From an uncultured bacterium (GTDB lineage Bacteria > Calescibacteriota > Calescibacteriia > Calescibacteriales > Calescibacteriaceae), in contig CALHPK010000003.1 of assembly GCA_938036315.1 (NCBI GenBank), positions 1 through 52,721 of the forward strand: a DNA stretch of 52,721 nucleotides. Direction: 5' to 3'. Made by a program: the position numbers and the translations under genes. A model generated the notes under the pieces. The model had not been told where the DNA came from and ran no database searches. It saw only the letters and a program-made list of their open reading frames with translations. This document shows positions 31,543 through 40,668 of the stretch, one piece after another. Numbering within the stretch: position 1 is the first letter of the stretch; the number at the start of each line of letters is the position of its first letter.

Positions 31543-34134
31543 TTATTTTATAAAGAAGATGATCCCAGGAGACCCGAGGCATGCAGAAAATTCATAAGAA
31601 CTGTAACATTTCCCCAAAGAAAAATATACTTTATCAAAGTGAGTCTTTTTTATAATATACGGTTTTGATGGATTCTTAATATCAAATTCCATAAGACCAG
31701 AGTAAGAGGAAGCAATAAAGAGGTGATTACCTAAATGAGAGACCCCGGCTGCTATATCGTTAGGTACACCATAATCAAGCGAAATTCTTGTTATCTCAAC
31801 GGGGAAATCACCCGATATATCCCAGATCCTAAATGTATGATCCTGTCCCTCCGCAGAAAAGAGCAGATTCCTTTGTTCATCCACATCTATCTGATAAAAT
31901 TGCATAATTGTCTCGTGCTCGCTCACCTTCGTACCATCAGGAGCGAAAACATAAAGTTTACCAGATGATATAGCATAAACACGCCTTGAAGTGGGAAAAA
32001 CTCCAATTATGGGTTGATCTGTAGTTATTTCCTTACCATTCTTGATGATGATATTTTGAGCATCGGGAGAGACACTAAAAACCAAAAGCTTGTTACCTGC
32101 GCATACAAAAAGTAGCAAACTGCTACCATCCTTTAATGCTGATACACAATTTATTTGAGCAGATAAAAGCCTTTCATCATTAATCGCAACTGATTTCCAC
32201 TCACCTTCATAGTCATAGGAGATTATAACTTTTCCTTCTTGAACCTGAGATGTTTCGATGTCATCAGAGATCCCAACGAAAATAAAGTTATCTTTAGAGT
32301 AAATTGCTGAGGGAGATCCTTCGGGCACCTCAAAATACTTTATAAACGTAAGCTCTTTTGTAAAAACAGCATATCCTCCATCACCTGCTATATAGATTCT
32401 TTCACCATCGAAGAAAAAATCTTTCAGGCTTCTCAGAAGCCTAAAAGTATCCCTTCTATCTTGATAGAAGGTTTCAAGAGATTTTGAAGTTACTGAATAT
32501 ATCTTTCCTCCATTGCTATATGAAAAAAGCGTTTCTCCTCTACCCTTAACACTACTGAATTTCCTTTGGTTAACCGAGAAAACAACAGAGTTGCACGGAG
32601 ATAATTCCCCGTGAACTTCACATGGGAACTCATTCGTACCTAAAAATATTTTGTCTATATCAATGAGTGATATTGACAAAAAAGCAAGTTTCCAATTATC
32701 TCGCTCAAACTTCAGGAGATTTCGATTGCTAACATCCACTATATAAAATGAATCAGAAAGGAGGGATGGCAAAATTACTAATCTGCCATCTATATAATCA
32801 AACTCATAAACGGAGTATAGTTCGGGAAAATCTTCGGTAGTTATTACAAACTCAGTTTGAACTCCCGGAAACTGCCCATAAAGAGGGATCTTTATAAGCT
32901 CAATATACACAGGAGGATCTGTTCCTCGATTGACAAGGAGGAGATGGAAATTTTCAGCATCGTAAAAAGATTTTACGGAGGAATAGAAACCAATCTGTGG
33001 ATGTTTAATCTCCCAACAGTTATTCCAGTCCCTATCACAAATCAAAAGAATTTGATTTATATGATCAATAATTATAGTGTAAGTCAATGGTGAAGATGAG
33101 CCTGAAACTTCTACAGGATAAAGAAAGAGGAAATTTCTGTCTGAAATTTTTTCCGTATACCTTATATCCTCTGCCCACTTGAATGTCCCCGCTGATGATG
33201 AAAAATATAAATAAGCTTTTCCTCCGTTAAAATAGAACTTTGCAAATGCAGGAGAAGAAAAATCACTCAAAAGATCTAGACCGAACCAATCAACTACTTC
33301 TTTGCTATTCTTTATTATCATAACCCCCGGCCTTCCCAAGAGTGCAACATATTCGGTACTACCGTATGTAAAAACATCTCCGATCTTCATTGTTTGCGAG
33401 AAAAAAGGAGCAGAAAATACTTCATTTCCAGATATCACTTCTATATACCTTGAGATTTTAGAGGAGGCGATTTTCTCACAAAAAAAATACTTGGAAACTG
33501 CGTAATTACCTAACTTATCCTCGATAGATACTGTTGAAGGATAAAGCCCGGGATCTGCAAACTGACATAAATTATATGTTGCTTTTGTTGAAAATTCAAA
33601 AATCCCATCTCCATCGCAATCCCATCTGAAGCTACAATCAGAACAATCCTTAATATATAAAGAAAAACCTACAGATAAAGGAGGAGAACCCGAGCAAGTG
33701 CTGGCAACAAGATAAAAATCAAATTCCTTCCTTTGCAAAACTAAAATAGTTTGTGAGTCCTCTTTGACTTTTTCCTCTCCCTCTACCCTAACATAGATAG
33801 TTATAGGGAAACCCGAATATTTGAAATCATCAACAACAGGAAAATCAGGGAAGTAGTAAGTCTCGGTTACAGTTTTTTCATAATTTCTTGAGTTCGGCCG
33901 TTCATCAAGGTCATATTTTCCATCACCATCTAAATCCAGCTGGATCAACCTTATTTTTTTGGTCGAATGCGCAGAAATTCTGACTTCAACCAAAAGTGGT
34001 TCTATTCCCTTCGCTGGCTCAACAGAAAAATCAAGATCTAAATTTTCGGATTGGCACAGCGGAATAAAAGCGAGCGAAGATAACAGTATTACAATTGCAA
34101 CTATCAATACAGCAAAAATAAGATATCTTCGCAT
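31543..34134 (-). CDS. secreted or membrane-anchored protein with PKD-like domains and a beta-propeller region
   Basis: The product has 863 residues. The N-terminal hydrophobic stretch (~4-24) is a signal peptide or anchor; the Cys after FIPL is not a good lipobox. Two PKD/Ig-like domains (~30-230) each carry a D-x-D-G-D-G turn (LDLDGDGKYDL, WDCDGDGIFEF). From ~240 to 850 the chain is repetitive beta sheet with LVIVD/propeller-like blades; the later ones, such as FRIWDISGDFPVEI and LMEFDIKNPSKPYIIK, are typical LVIVD repeats. These proteins are exported and usually mediate binding or display at the surface. It lies downstream of the Cys-rich 867-residue gene (53-base gap), probably cotranscribed. 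Molecular function unknown. Confidence 0.65.
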   Translation of the reverse strand: MRRYLIFAVLIVAIVILLSSLAFIPLCQSENLDLDFSVEPAKGIEPLLVEVRISAHSTKKIRLIQLDLDGDGKYDLDERPNSRNYEKTVTETYYFPDFPVVDDFKYSGFPITIYVRVEGEEKVKEDSQTILVLQRKEFDFYLVASTCSGSPPLSVGFSLYIKDCSDCSFRWDCDGDGIFEFSTKATYNLCQFADPGLYPSTVSIEDKLGNYAVSKYFFCEKIASSKISRYIEVISGNEVFSAPFFSQTMKIGDVFTYGSTEYVALLGRPGVMIIKNSKEVVDWFGLDLLSDFSSPAFAKFYFNGGKAYLYFSSSAGTFKWAEDIRYTEKISDRNFLFLYPVEVSGSSSPLTYTIIIDHINQILLICDRDWNNCWEIKHPQIGFYSSVKSFYDAENFHLLLVNRGTDPPVYIELIKIPLYGQFPGVQTEFVITTEDFPELYSVYEFDYIDGRLVILPSLLSDSFYIVDVSNRNLLKFERDNWKLAFLSISLIDIDKIFLGTNEFPCEVHGELSPCNSVVFSVNQRKFSSVKGRGETLFSYSNGGKIYSVTSKSLETFYQDRRDTFRLLRSLKDFFFDGERIYIAGDGGYAVFTKELTFIKYFEVPEGSPSAIYSKDNFIFVGISDDIETSQVQEGKVIISYDYEGEWKSVAINDERLLSAQINCVSALKDGSSLLLFVCAGNKLLVFSVSPDAQNIIIKNGKEITTDQPIIGVFPTSRRVYAISSGKLYVFAPDGTKVSEHETIMQFYQIDVDEQRNLLFSAEGQDHTFRIWDISGDFPVEITRISLDYGVPNDIAAGVSHLGNHLFIASSYSGLMEFDIKNPSKPYIIKKTHFDKVYFSLGKCYSSYEFSACLGSPGIIFFIK

Positions 34135-34187
34135 CTTTCAAATTTTCAAATGTATTTCTCAAGGAAATTAAAACAGAAAAATAAAAT

Positions 34188-36791
34188 TTACTTGTAAGAT
34201 GAACATCCAAAGTTCTCAATAGTACTTACATAAAACTTCTTTGACCACACACTTTCATTACCACTCTTATCTTTTGCTTTTATAACAATTTTATGTATAC
34301 CAGGTTCAAGTCTAAGCGAAAATCTCTTATCCTTCGTCCATGGATAAAATTCCCCGTTATCAATACTATATGAAATCTCAATTTCTTCCTCTGGTGTGAA
34401 TGTATCATAGGTTTTTACAAATACTTCAAATTTTGGAGGTATGACCTCTTCTATATTAGTATTTATCTGCGGGCCTATACTATCTATTAAGAATTCTATT
34501 GTGACCGGTGTTGGATCAAACACCTTTGTTTCTCTATCCGCTGCGAAAATCTTTATACTGTGGTATCCTTCAGGGAACGGTCCGAATCTCATTTTTGGAG
34601 ATAACGAAATCCTCCAGGCCCCTCCATTCACTGAATAGTAAAATACAGGATCTTTCGCTCCAGTAGCTTTTGCCGACACTTCAACTCCCTCCCAAGTTGG
34701 CTTGCTGAGATTCTCTATTTCTGTCTCAATAGTAGCTCTTCCGAGCGGAGGAGAAACCCCGATTTGTCTATCAACAAAGTCAGTAAACCACCGCCCCGTA
34801 AGCGCTCCTGTTATACCAAATCTCATTCTTAAAAAATTACTATTGACATCAAAACTTGAATTCAGATCTGGTTCTCCAAAGCTTCCCCTGGTATAAGTTG
34901 CGTGTGGAACTGGATCTAAATTTGGTGGATTTGCAAGCAATCCTTCTGAATCAAGGATAACAGGAATGAGCCTGTTCCCCCAGTAAAGTCCACCAAATAG
35001 GTTCCCACTTAATATTACACCAACAATATCAGCAACAATAGAGTTCCAGTTACCTCCCGGAGGGAACTGAGGATGTGTTGAATCTTGCTGGACTCCCAAT
35101 ATATCAGGATCTATAACTAATCCAAAATACAGAACTCTACTTTGAGTCGAGCATGGAGCACCAGTACAGTACCACCAGGCTAAATTTAATCCTATAGTTA
35201 GCCGCAGAGGATTGAAAGAGAAAAGCCTTCTCCAGACCCCATCTCTTATCCAGAATTCAAAATCATAATCAACTGTAGCAGCAATATCTGTGGGATAATT
35301 AACTAATGTTCCCCCTGCAGGTCGTTGTACATTCCCACCACATTGGACACTGCCACAGTTTGTAGGAATTGCTCGTATACCCATAAGCTTCCCAGAACCA
35401 TCAGGGCAAAACTGCTTTATCCCCGGGATCAGCATTCTCCATTGCTCACAGGTCCCCAGCAACCCTAAGACCGATCCTAATCCTTGGGTGTTCTTTGATA
35501 CAGGTATCCCTGAACCTGGTGGGTCCTCAAAGTCTAAAACTCTTTCGTTTATGAGGAGACAGAACAACCTTTGGAAAAATGAACAATGAATAGCAGCACA
35601 CATATGAGCTCCCCCACATGGCGAACTGCTACTGCCCGAAACAGATGGGCATGCACACCCACGTGTACCTGGATCTCCGACACCGGGAATATCATCATAA
35701 TCTAGCTCGACATCTATTGCACCACGAATCTGAACTCCCGGTCCGGGTATAGCACAAAAGGCTGTTTCTATTCCTACATCATAGTATATCGTTCCGCCCA
35801 AAAGCCACCCGAACTTTCCCCCATCCCTACATGGTCTTGTGGTAGATGGAGACACACTAACGATATCGGTCCCCATAAAATCCATAAGATCAAAAACAGA
35901 TGCCGGTCCAATGTATGGGCGCTGACCTGCCGGTAGAGTTCCACTACCACCTATCAAATCCTGATTAAATGCCTGATATCTCAACTGAGCTTGTAAGAAA
36001 GCCACGAACTGGGCAAGAGTACGATTTGTAGGGAGTTGCGTCCATCTGATTCCGATACCTGCGGGATTTCCGAGAAAGAAGTATGCAACAGATACGCCTA
36101 TATCCTGTAGGGTTGGTCCCACGCAAGCTTGCAAACTCGGAGCAAGAAAATTTTCAACGTGCCTTATGAAAAAATTGATGCCCGCTCTGAACGGTGCTGC
36201 CGTTACGACAGCCTCTGCTAAATAGATATCATTAGCTCCCCCACCTACCCCAGTCTGATTGGCTCTGATCCGTATATGAGCAGTAATCTGGATATTTCCC
36301 TCTATTTGTATGTAATCAGTAAACATAGGATAGTATCCTGGACAGCTCTGTGTACCATCTACAACAGAAATCGAGCAAGTTAAATTGTTAATAGTCCAGT
36401 TTGTCACCGCTAACTCGGTGATAATTATGTCACCCTTGCCAGGGATGGGGAGAGTAAAATTATTTGTCAGTAAATTACGTGGATTGTATGGTTCTGACAA
36501 AGTACAGTCATACGGACTTTCTTTACATCTGCAGTGTGCGTTGGCACTCTGATTTCCTGTTACCCTTTGAAGAAGACACCGAACAAGGTTTCTGAACTCA
36601 GTTGAATTAAATATACTGCTACATTGAGTGTTAAGCCATGTCCAGAATCCACTTTCAAGCTGAACCCATATACTTCCATTACAGCCTGCTGATGAATTGC
36701 ATTCTACCACATGAGAACTAGCTTTAGACTTCAGTAAAAAGAAGATTAAGGTAAGCCATACTATCCTTTTTATCTTCCCTTTATTCATCAT
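34188..36791 (-). CDS. large Cys-rich secreted protein with C-terminal Ig-like repeats
   Basis: The product has 867 residues. A signal peptide (IVWLTLIFFLLKSKASS) precedes a long Cys/Gly/Pro-rich region (30-~640) with at least twenty cysteines, e.g. CKESPYDC, GCACPSVSGSSSSPCGG and CGSVQCGG, probably disulphide-bonded. Residues ~690-860 form two Ig-like domains of the Y_Y_Y type (VFYYSVNGGAWR, EISYSIDNGEFYPW). The chain ends GCSSYK, echoing the Cys motif of the sorting tail seen elsewhere but without a membrane helix. It is read toward the 863-residue gene and divergent from a small membrane-protein gene. Function unknown. Confidence 0.62.
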   Translation of the reverse strand: MMNKGKIKRIVWLTLIFFLLKSKASSHVVECNSSAGCNGSIWVQLESGFWTWLNTQCSSIFNSTEFRNLVRCLLQRVTGNQSANAHCRCKESPYDCTLSEPYNPRNLLTNNFTLPIPGKGDIIITELAVTNWTINNLTCSISVVDGTQSCPGYYPMFTDYIQIEGNIQITAHIRIRANQTGVGGGANDIYLAEAVVTAAPFRAGINFFIRHVENFLAPSLQACVGPTLQDIGVSVAYFFLGNPAGIGIRWTQLPTNRTLAQFVAFLQAQLRYQAFNQDLIGGSGTLPAGQRPYIGPASVFDLMDFMGTDIVSVSPSTTRPCRDGGKFGWLLGGTIYYDVGIETAFCAIPGPGVQIRGAIDVELDYDDIPGVGDPGTRGCACPSVSGSSSSPCGGAHMCAAIHCSFFQRLFCLLINERVLDFEDPPGSGIPVSKNTQGLGSVLGLLGTCEQWRMLIPGIKQFCPDGSGKLMGIRAIPTNCGSVQCGGNVQRPAGGTLVNYPTDIAATVDYDFEFWIRDGVWRRLFSFNPLRLTIGLNLAWWYCTGAPCSTQSRVLYFGLVIDPDILGVQQDSTHPQFPPGGNWNSIVADIVGVILSGNLFGGLYWGNRLIPVILDSEGLLANPPNLDPVPHATYTRGSFGEPDLNSSFDVNSNFLRMRFGITGALTGRWFTDFVDRQIGVSPPLGRATIETEIENLSKPTWEGVEVSAKATGAKDPVFYYSVNGGAWRISLSPKMRFGPFPEGYHSIKIFAADRETKVFDPTPVTIEFLIDSIGPQINTNIEEVIPPKFEVFVKTYDTFTPEEEIEISYSIDNGEFYPWTKDKRFSLRLEPGIHKIVIKAKDKSGNESVWSKKFYVSTIENFGCSSYK

Positions 36792-36941
36792 AATCTTAAT
36801 TTCTTCTTTTCTAAATTATAAAATAATCCTGAGATTTTAAATTTTGAAATCTTGATGACTTTTTAACTTTGGCTGAATTGTAAGCTTGATGAGAATCTTG
36901 GATTTAGGCTATATTCCCATCTTATACCTATTTTTTGTACT

Positions 36942-37340
36942 ATGAAGCTAAAAGAAGCTGTGGCATCCTTTATAAGTGGCTCCATAATCTCTCTTTTGAA
37001 TACCTTAATTGAACACCTATCCAATAAGTATCAGCTTTATACAATCAAAGGAGAACCAAAGATTTTCTCAACACCAATCTATTTTTTCCTCTTATGGATG
37101 GCTCTTGCAACAGCATATGCTTTAACAAGCTTCAGACTGAAAAAAAGAACTTATTTATATTTATATATACTTATCGGGATTCTTGCGGGGTGGCTCTTTG
37201 ATTTATCAGCATGGAAAATCGGAATTCTGTCTATAGGAGATAGAGGTAATCCACTAATTAACGCATTTATATGGATATTTTTAGTTCCATTGACGATACT
37301 TATTGCTCACTCAATCCGAAAATTGCTCAACAAAGGTTAA
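36942..37340 (+). CDS. small membrane protein, four predicted helices, unknown
   Basis: The product has 132 residues with hydrophobic segments at about 7-27, 45-65, 72-92 and 105-125. Basic loops (RLKKRTY, RKLLNKG) put both ends probably in the cytosol. No catalytic motif is evident; the Glu-Glu signature of CPBP proteases is absent, so it is not an obvious sorting-tail processing enzyme. Its stop overlaps that of the convergent aroD (TTAA at 37337-37340). TTGGAT-18 bases-TTATAC upstream is a plausible promoter. Confidence 0.6.
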   Translation: MKLKEAVASFISGSIISLLNTLIEHLSNKYQLYTIKGEPKIFSTPIYFFLLWMALATAYALTSFRLKKRTYLYLYILIGILAGWLFDLSAWKIGILSIGDRGNPLINAFIWIFLVPLTILIAHSIRKLLNKG

Positions 37341-38014
37341 TCAGATTTTAGAATTTTATATAATAACGAAGCGGAGGGCTGTCCGGGAGCACTTCCTTCT
37401 CTCCCGACTCTCCCATAGACAAACTTAGAACCAAAAACCGGAAGAACGATTCTTGATATAAGCGAGATCTTAGGATGCCCCATACACATAAGGGAGAGAA
37501 GAGTATCTGAATTTTTAAAAGAGATCCTTCTTGCCCACAAAGCTAACTCTACAATAGTCTTATATGAAGTTGAAAAGACCGCAGCCTTGAATATGTCCCC
37601 TCCATCCAGTTCAGCTCTTCTGAAGAGTTTATCGAGCTCCCTATCGTTAACCCTCCCATCAAAACTGTGATATGATAAGATGACCTTTTTACCCTTTGAA
37701 CGAGCGATCTGAACAACATCTAAAAATTCTGGTAAAGATGATAATTCAATATCAACAAAATCAACTTCGTCTATAAATTCCAAATAAATCTGTTTCCTAT
37801 AGGGAATGTACATTCCGCCTTCACTTTCAGCTCTTACAGTAATTATAATAGGTTTTATCTTCGAAAATTTTCTGATAGCCTTGTGATAATCTTTCTGAAT
37901 TAAATCAGCTCTTATCTCAAGTATATCTGTGTACTTTTTAAATTCTTTTATATACGCCGACTCCAAGGGGAAATATGAAATAACACCTATTACATTCACT
38001 TCTGACAAGGTCAC
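37337..38014 (-). CDS. aroD: type I 3-dehydroquinate dehydratase
   Basis: The product has 225 residues, the length of AroD. Type I features are visible: DILEIRADL at the start of the barrel, IITVR, the catalytic His in LSYHSFDG, the Schiff-base Lys in GGDIFKAAV and the substrate loop GREGSAPGQPS. It dehydrates 3-dehydroquinate in the shikimate pathway. No other shikimate genes are nearby. The start is a GTG three codons from the divergent mrdA frame; a second GTG five codons later is possible, so the N-terminus is uncertain. Confidence 0.92.
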   Translation of the reverse strand: MTLSEVNVIGVISYFPLESAYIKEFKKYTDILEIRADLIQKDYHKAIRKFSKIKPIIITVRAESEGGMYIPYRKQIYLEFIDEVDFVDIELSSLPEFLDVVQIARSKGKKVILSYHSFDGRVNDRELDKLFRRAELDGGDIFKAAVFSTSYKTIVELALWARRISFKNSDTLLSLMCMGHPKISLISRIVLPVFGSKFVYGRVGREGSAPGQPSASLLYKILKSD

Positions 38015-38064
38015 TTATGTGTATAATTTTATATCTATCTAAGGCTTTAGCTAAAATTCAATTT

Positions 38065-39837
38065 ATGAAAACTTTCCGAATAAGAGTTGCTATTTTGTGG
38101 TCAATTTTGCTTTTTTTTGCAGTAGCTCTTATATCAATGTTCTTTCACTTGCAGGTAGTGAATAAAGAAACGATTCTTGAATCGGCAAGGTCTCTAAAAA
38201 CCCGGGTGAGACTTTACCCCCCTGAAAGAGGGAATATATATACCCGCAACGGAAAGCTTATAGCAACCAATACGAATTCAATAGATATAGTAACCTTCCC
38301 ACTTGAACTCAGAGGACAAATACCGGAGGAGTTAGAACAATTTTTCGGCAAAGAAGCAATAGATGAGATAAGAAAGCTAAAAAGCTACTACCCCTATATA
38401 ATAAAAGCGGATATAAGCTATGAAGAAGCAGCTCAGTTTCTACCAATTATGATTAATGCCCCCTATTTCCATATCGCAGTAGTAAAAAAGAGATTTTATC
38501 CATTTGCAGAAATATACGCCCATGTAGTAGGACATATAAAAGCTGAAAAAAATTATAAATTCAAAGGAATGTACGGAATTGAAAGGATCTATGATGAGAT
38601 CCTTGAGGGAGAACCTTCAAGAGCGATCATAGAAGTTAACGCATACGGAAAAGAGCTCAGAGTCATCGATGAGATAAAAGGGAAAAAGGGAGAAGATATC
38701 TTCTTAACGATCCACTCAGAACTGCAAGAACACGCATACAAACTTATGGTAGGTAAAGAAGGAGCTATTGTTGCTATGAATCCTAAAAATGGAGAAATTC
38801 TTGCTTTTGTCTCGACTCCATCATTTGATCCAAATACATTCAGTAGAAGACCAGATCTTGAAAGATGGAAAGAATATGTATCTGATGAGAATAAACCGCT
38901 TCTCAATAGAGCTGTTTTTGGAGGATTTCATCCAGGATCAGTCTTCAAAATCATCGTTGCCATAGCAGCACTTGAGGAAAAAGCAATCTCCCCAGACTAT
39001 AAAATATCGTGCAAAGGAAAATTTCAATTTGGTAAGAGAACTTTCAGATGCTGGAAAAAAGAAGGTCACGGAGCTGTTGACCTTATAGATGCAATTGCAA
39101 AGTCCTGCGATGTATACTTTTACAACCTTGGTCTAAAATTAGGAGTCGACAAAATCTCAAAATACGCGTTCAAACTCGGACTCGGTATGAAAACTGGTAT
39201 TGATTTTTCTGTTGAGTCGCAAGGGATTATTCCAACCCGAGAATGGAAAAGAAAGGTACTGAAAGACAAATGGTACGACGGGGAAAATATATCTCTGGCA
39301 ATAGGTCAGGGATATACCACAACTACACCTCTTCAGATCGCTCGAGCAACCGCTGCCATAGTAAATGGTGGATACCTCGTAAAACCTCACCTTGTCAAAA
39401 GAATTGGCGACAGAGAACTAGAATACAAACCAGAGAAGATAGATTTAAATGAATCCACCCTGAAAATAGTAAAAGAAGGAATGATAAATACTGTGGAATA
39501 TGGAACAGCATACGGAAGCAGAATCCCGGGTCTGAAGTATGGGGGCAAAACTGGAACTTCTCAGGTTATCTCTTTTGAAGGTCTTGAGAAAATTCTGGGG
39601 AAACCAGCAGAAAAGATAAGCTTTGATGAGATTCCAAAAAGGTTCAGAGACCATGCCTGGTTTACTGCTTTTGCTCCCGCTGAAGATCCAGAAATTGTAG
39701 TTACAGTTCTTGTTGAGCATTGTGGAGGCGGAGCAAAATGCGCTGCTCCCATAGCAAAAGAAATAATCCTAAAATATATAGAAATAAAGAATAAGGAACT
39801 AAAAGTCGCTGGTACAAATCCAAAAATGCAGCGGTAA
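38065..39837 (+). CDS. mrdA: penicillin-binding protein 2 (elongasome transpeptidase)
   Basis: With the ATG at 38065 the product has 590 residues, starting MKTFRIRV and a single membrane helix, as in PBP2. The frame is open back to an ATG at 38017, but that would leave only two bases between divergent start codons; a weak AAGG there keeps it possible. The transpeptidase motifs are complete: SVFK (Ser ~292, Lys ~295), SCD (~347-349) and KTG (~495-497). The N-terminal YPPERGNIYTRNG matches the RGxIxDRNG block. It crosslinks lateral-wall peptidoglycan in the periplasm and normally works with RodA, which is not in the window. It is followed by nth at 7 bases. Confidence 0.92.
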   Translation: MKTFRIRVAILWSILLFFAVALISMFFHLQVVNKETILESARSLKTRVRLYPPERGNIYTRNGKLIATNTNSIDIVTFPLELRGQIPEELEQFFGKEAIDEIRKLKSYYPYIIKADISYEEAAQFLPIMINAPYFHIAVVKKRFYPFAEIYAHVVGHIKAEKNYKFKGMYGIERIYDEILEGEPSRAIIEVNAYGKELRVIDEIKGKKGEDIFLTIHSELQEHAYKLMVGKEGAIVAMNPKNGEILAFVSTPSFDPNTFSRRPDLERWKEYVSDENKPLLNRAVFGGFHPGSVFKIIVAIAALEEKAISPDYKISCKGKFQFGKRTFRCWKKEGHGAVDLIDAIAKSCDVYFYNLGLKLGVDKISKYAFKLGLGMKTGIDFSVESQGIIPTREWKRKVLKDKWYDGENISLAIGQGYTTTTPLQIARATAAIVNGGYLVKPHLVKRIGDRELEYKPEKIDLNESTLKIVKEGMINTVEYGTAYGSRIPGLKYGGKTGTSQVISFEGLEKILGKPAEKISFDEIPKRFRDHAWFTAFAPAEDPEIVVTVLVEHCGGGAKCAAPIAKEIILKYIEIKNKELKVAGTNPKMQR

Positions 39838-39844
39838 AGTCTCT

Positions 39845-40537
39845 ATGACAACTGCAAAAGAGAAAATCAATATAAAAAAGCTCCAGAAATTAGAAAAACT
39901 TATCAGCGAAAACACTGATGCATACCCCATACGCGAATTCATTGAAAACAAAAAGTCACACAAAAACCTAGTAGATATCATTGTAAAAACAATTTTGTCA
40001 CAAAATACAAATGATAGACTCAGAGATCTGGCATTTTCCAGACTAAAGAGCGAGTTTCCAAACCTTCTCAAAATTCTGAATGCAGAAGATCAGAAGGTAA
40101 TAGAACTTATAAGAATCTGTGGTTTACCTCAAATCAAATTAGAAAGAATAAAAAATGCTCTCAGGAGAATTCTCGAAGAATTTAGGAATCCAGATGAGCT
40201 CTGTAAAATGGGAAAGGAAAAAGCTTTTTTGTTTCTCACATCCATAAGAGGAATAGGACCAAAGAGTGCAGAAGTTATACTCTTTTTTGGATGTGGATTT
40301 GACGCATTCCCCGTAGATACGCATGTGTCAAGAATAATAAGAAGAATTGGAATTGTCTCAGGTTCGCGCGAAAAAATATTTAAATTATGCTCACCACATA
40401 TCAAAAATAAAATCCTAGTTCATGTTTTCCTTATACATCACGGGAAAAAAATATGTACGGCAAGAAACCCAAAATGCAGTTTGTGTATCTTCAAAAATAT
40501 GTGCAACTTTCGGGCTGAATCGAAACTCTGTGGCTAA
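39845..40537 (+). CDS. nth: endonuclease III (DNA glycosylase/AP lyase)
   Basis: The product has 230 residues. The helix-hairpin-helix is GIGPKSAEVI, holding the catalytic Lys (~140); the catalytic Asp (~158) is in PVDTHVSRI. Four cysteines in CX6CX2CX5C (204, 211, 214, 220) build the 4Fe-4S cluster. It removes oxidised pyrimidines and cuts the abasic site in base-excision repair. A Lys-rich N-terminal ~30 residues is typical. It lies 7 bases after mrdA, so the two are probably cotranscribed. Confidence 0.93.
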   Translation: MTTAKEKINIKKLQKLEKLISENTDAYPIREFIENKKSHKNLVDIIVKTILSQNTNDRLRDLAFSRLKSEFPNLLKILNAEDQKVIELIRICGLPQIKLERIKNALRRILEEFRNPDELCKMGKEKAFLFLTSIRGIGPKSAEVILFFGCGFDAFPVDTHVSRIIRRIGIVSGSREKIFKLCSPHIKNKILVHVFLIHHGKKICTARNPKCSLCIFKNMCNFRAESKLCG

Positions 40538-40599
40538 AACTCTAATCTTAAGCAAAAACTTACACCCCAGAAAATGAAATCAGGATGTAGGAATAACTC

Positions 40600-40621
40600 C
40601 TAATATAATACTAATATAATA
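40600..40621. repeat. 11-bp perfect tandem repeat
   Basis: CTAATATAATA occurs head to tail in the gap between nth and the nucleotide-sugar dehydrogenase gene. Confidence 0.8.
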
Positions 40622-40668
40622 CCCTCACTAAACTGCAGAAGAATAAATTTCTTTGCTAAGGCGAGAAC

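Noticed and set aside
34141-34190. Readthrough of the 867-residue protein: GCSSYK-stop then a short hydrophobic in-frame stretch, suggesting a broken sorting tail
   Set aside because: The hydrophobic part after the stop is only about ten residues, followed by two charges, too short for a membrane helix; AT-rich DNA gives such codons by chance.
36540-36560. TGGCAC-N5-TTTCC as a sigma-54 promoter
   Set aside because: The second element does not match TTGCA and the site lies inside the coding region of the 867-residue protein, antisense to it.
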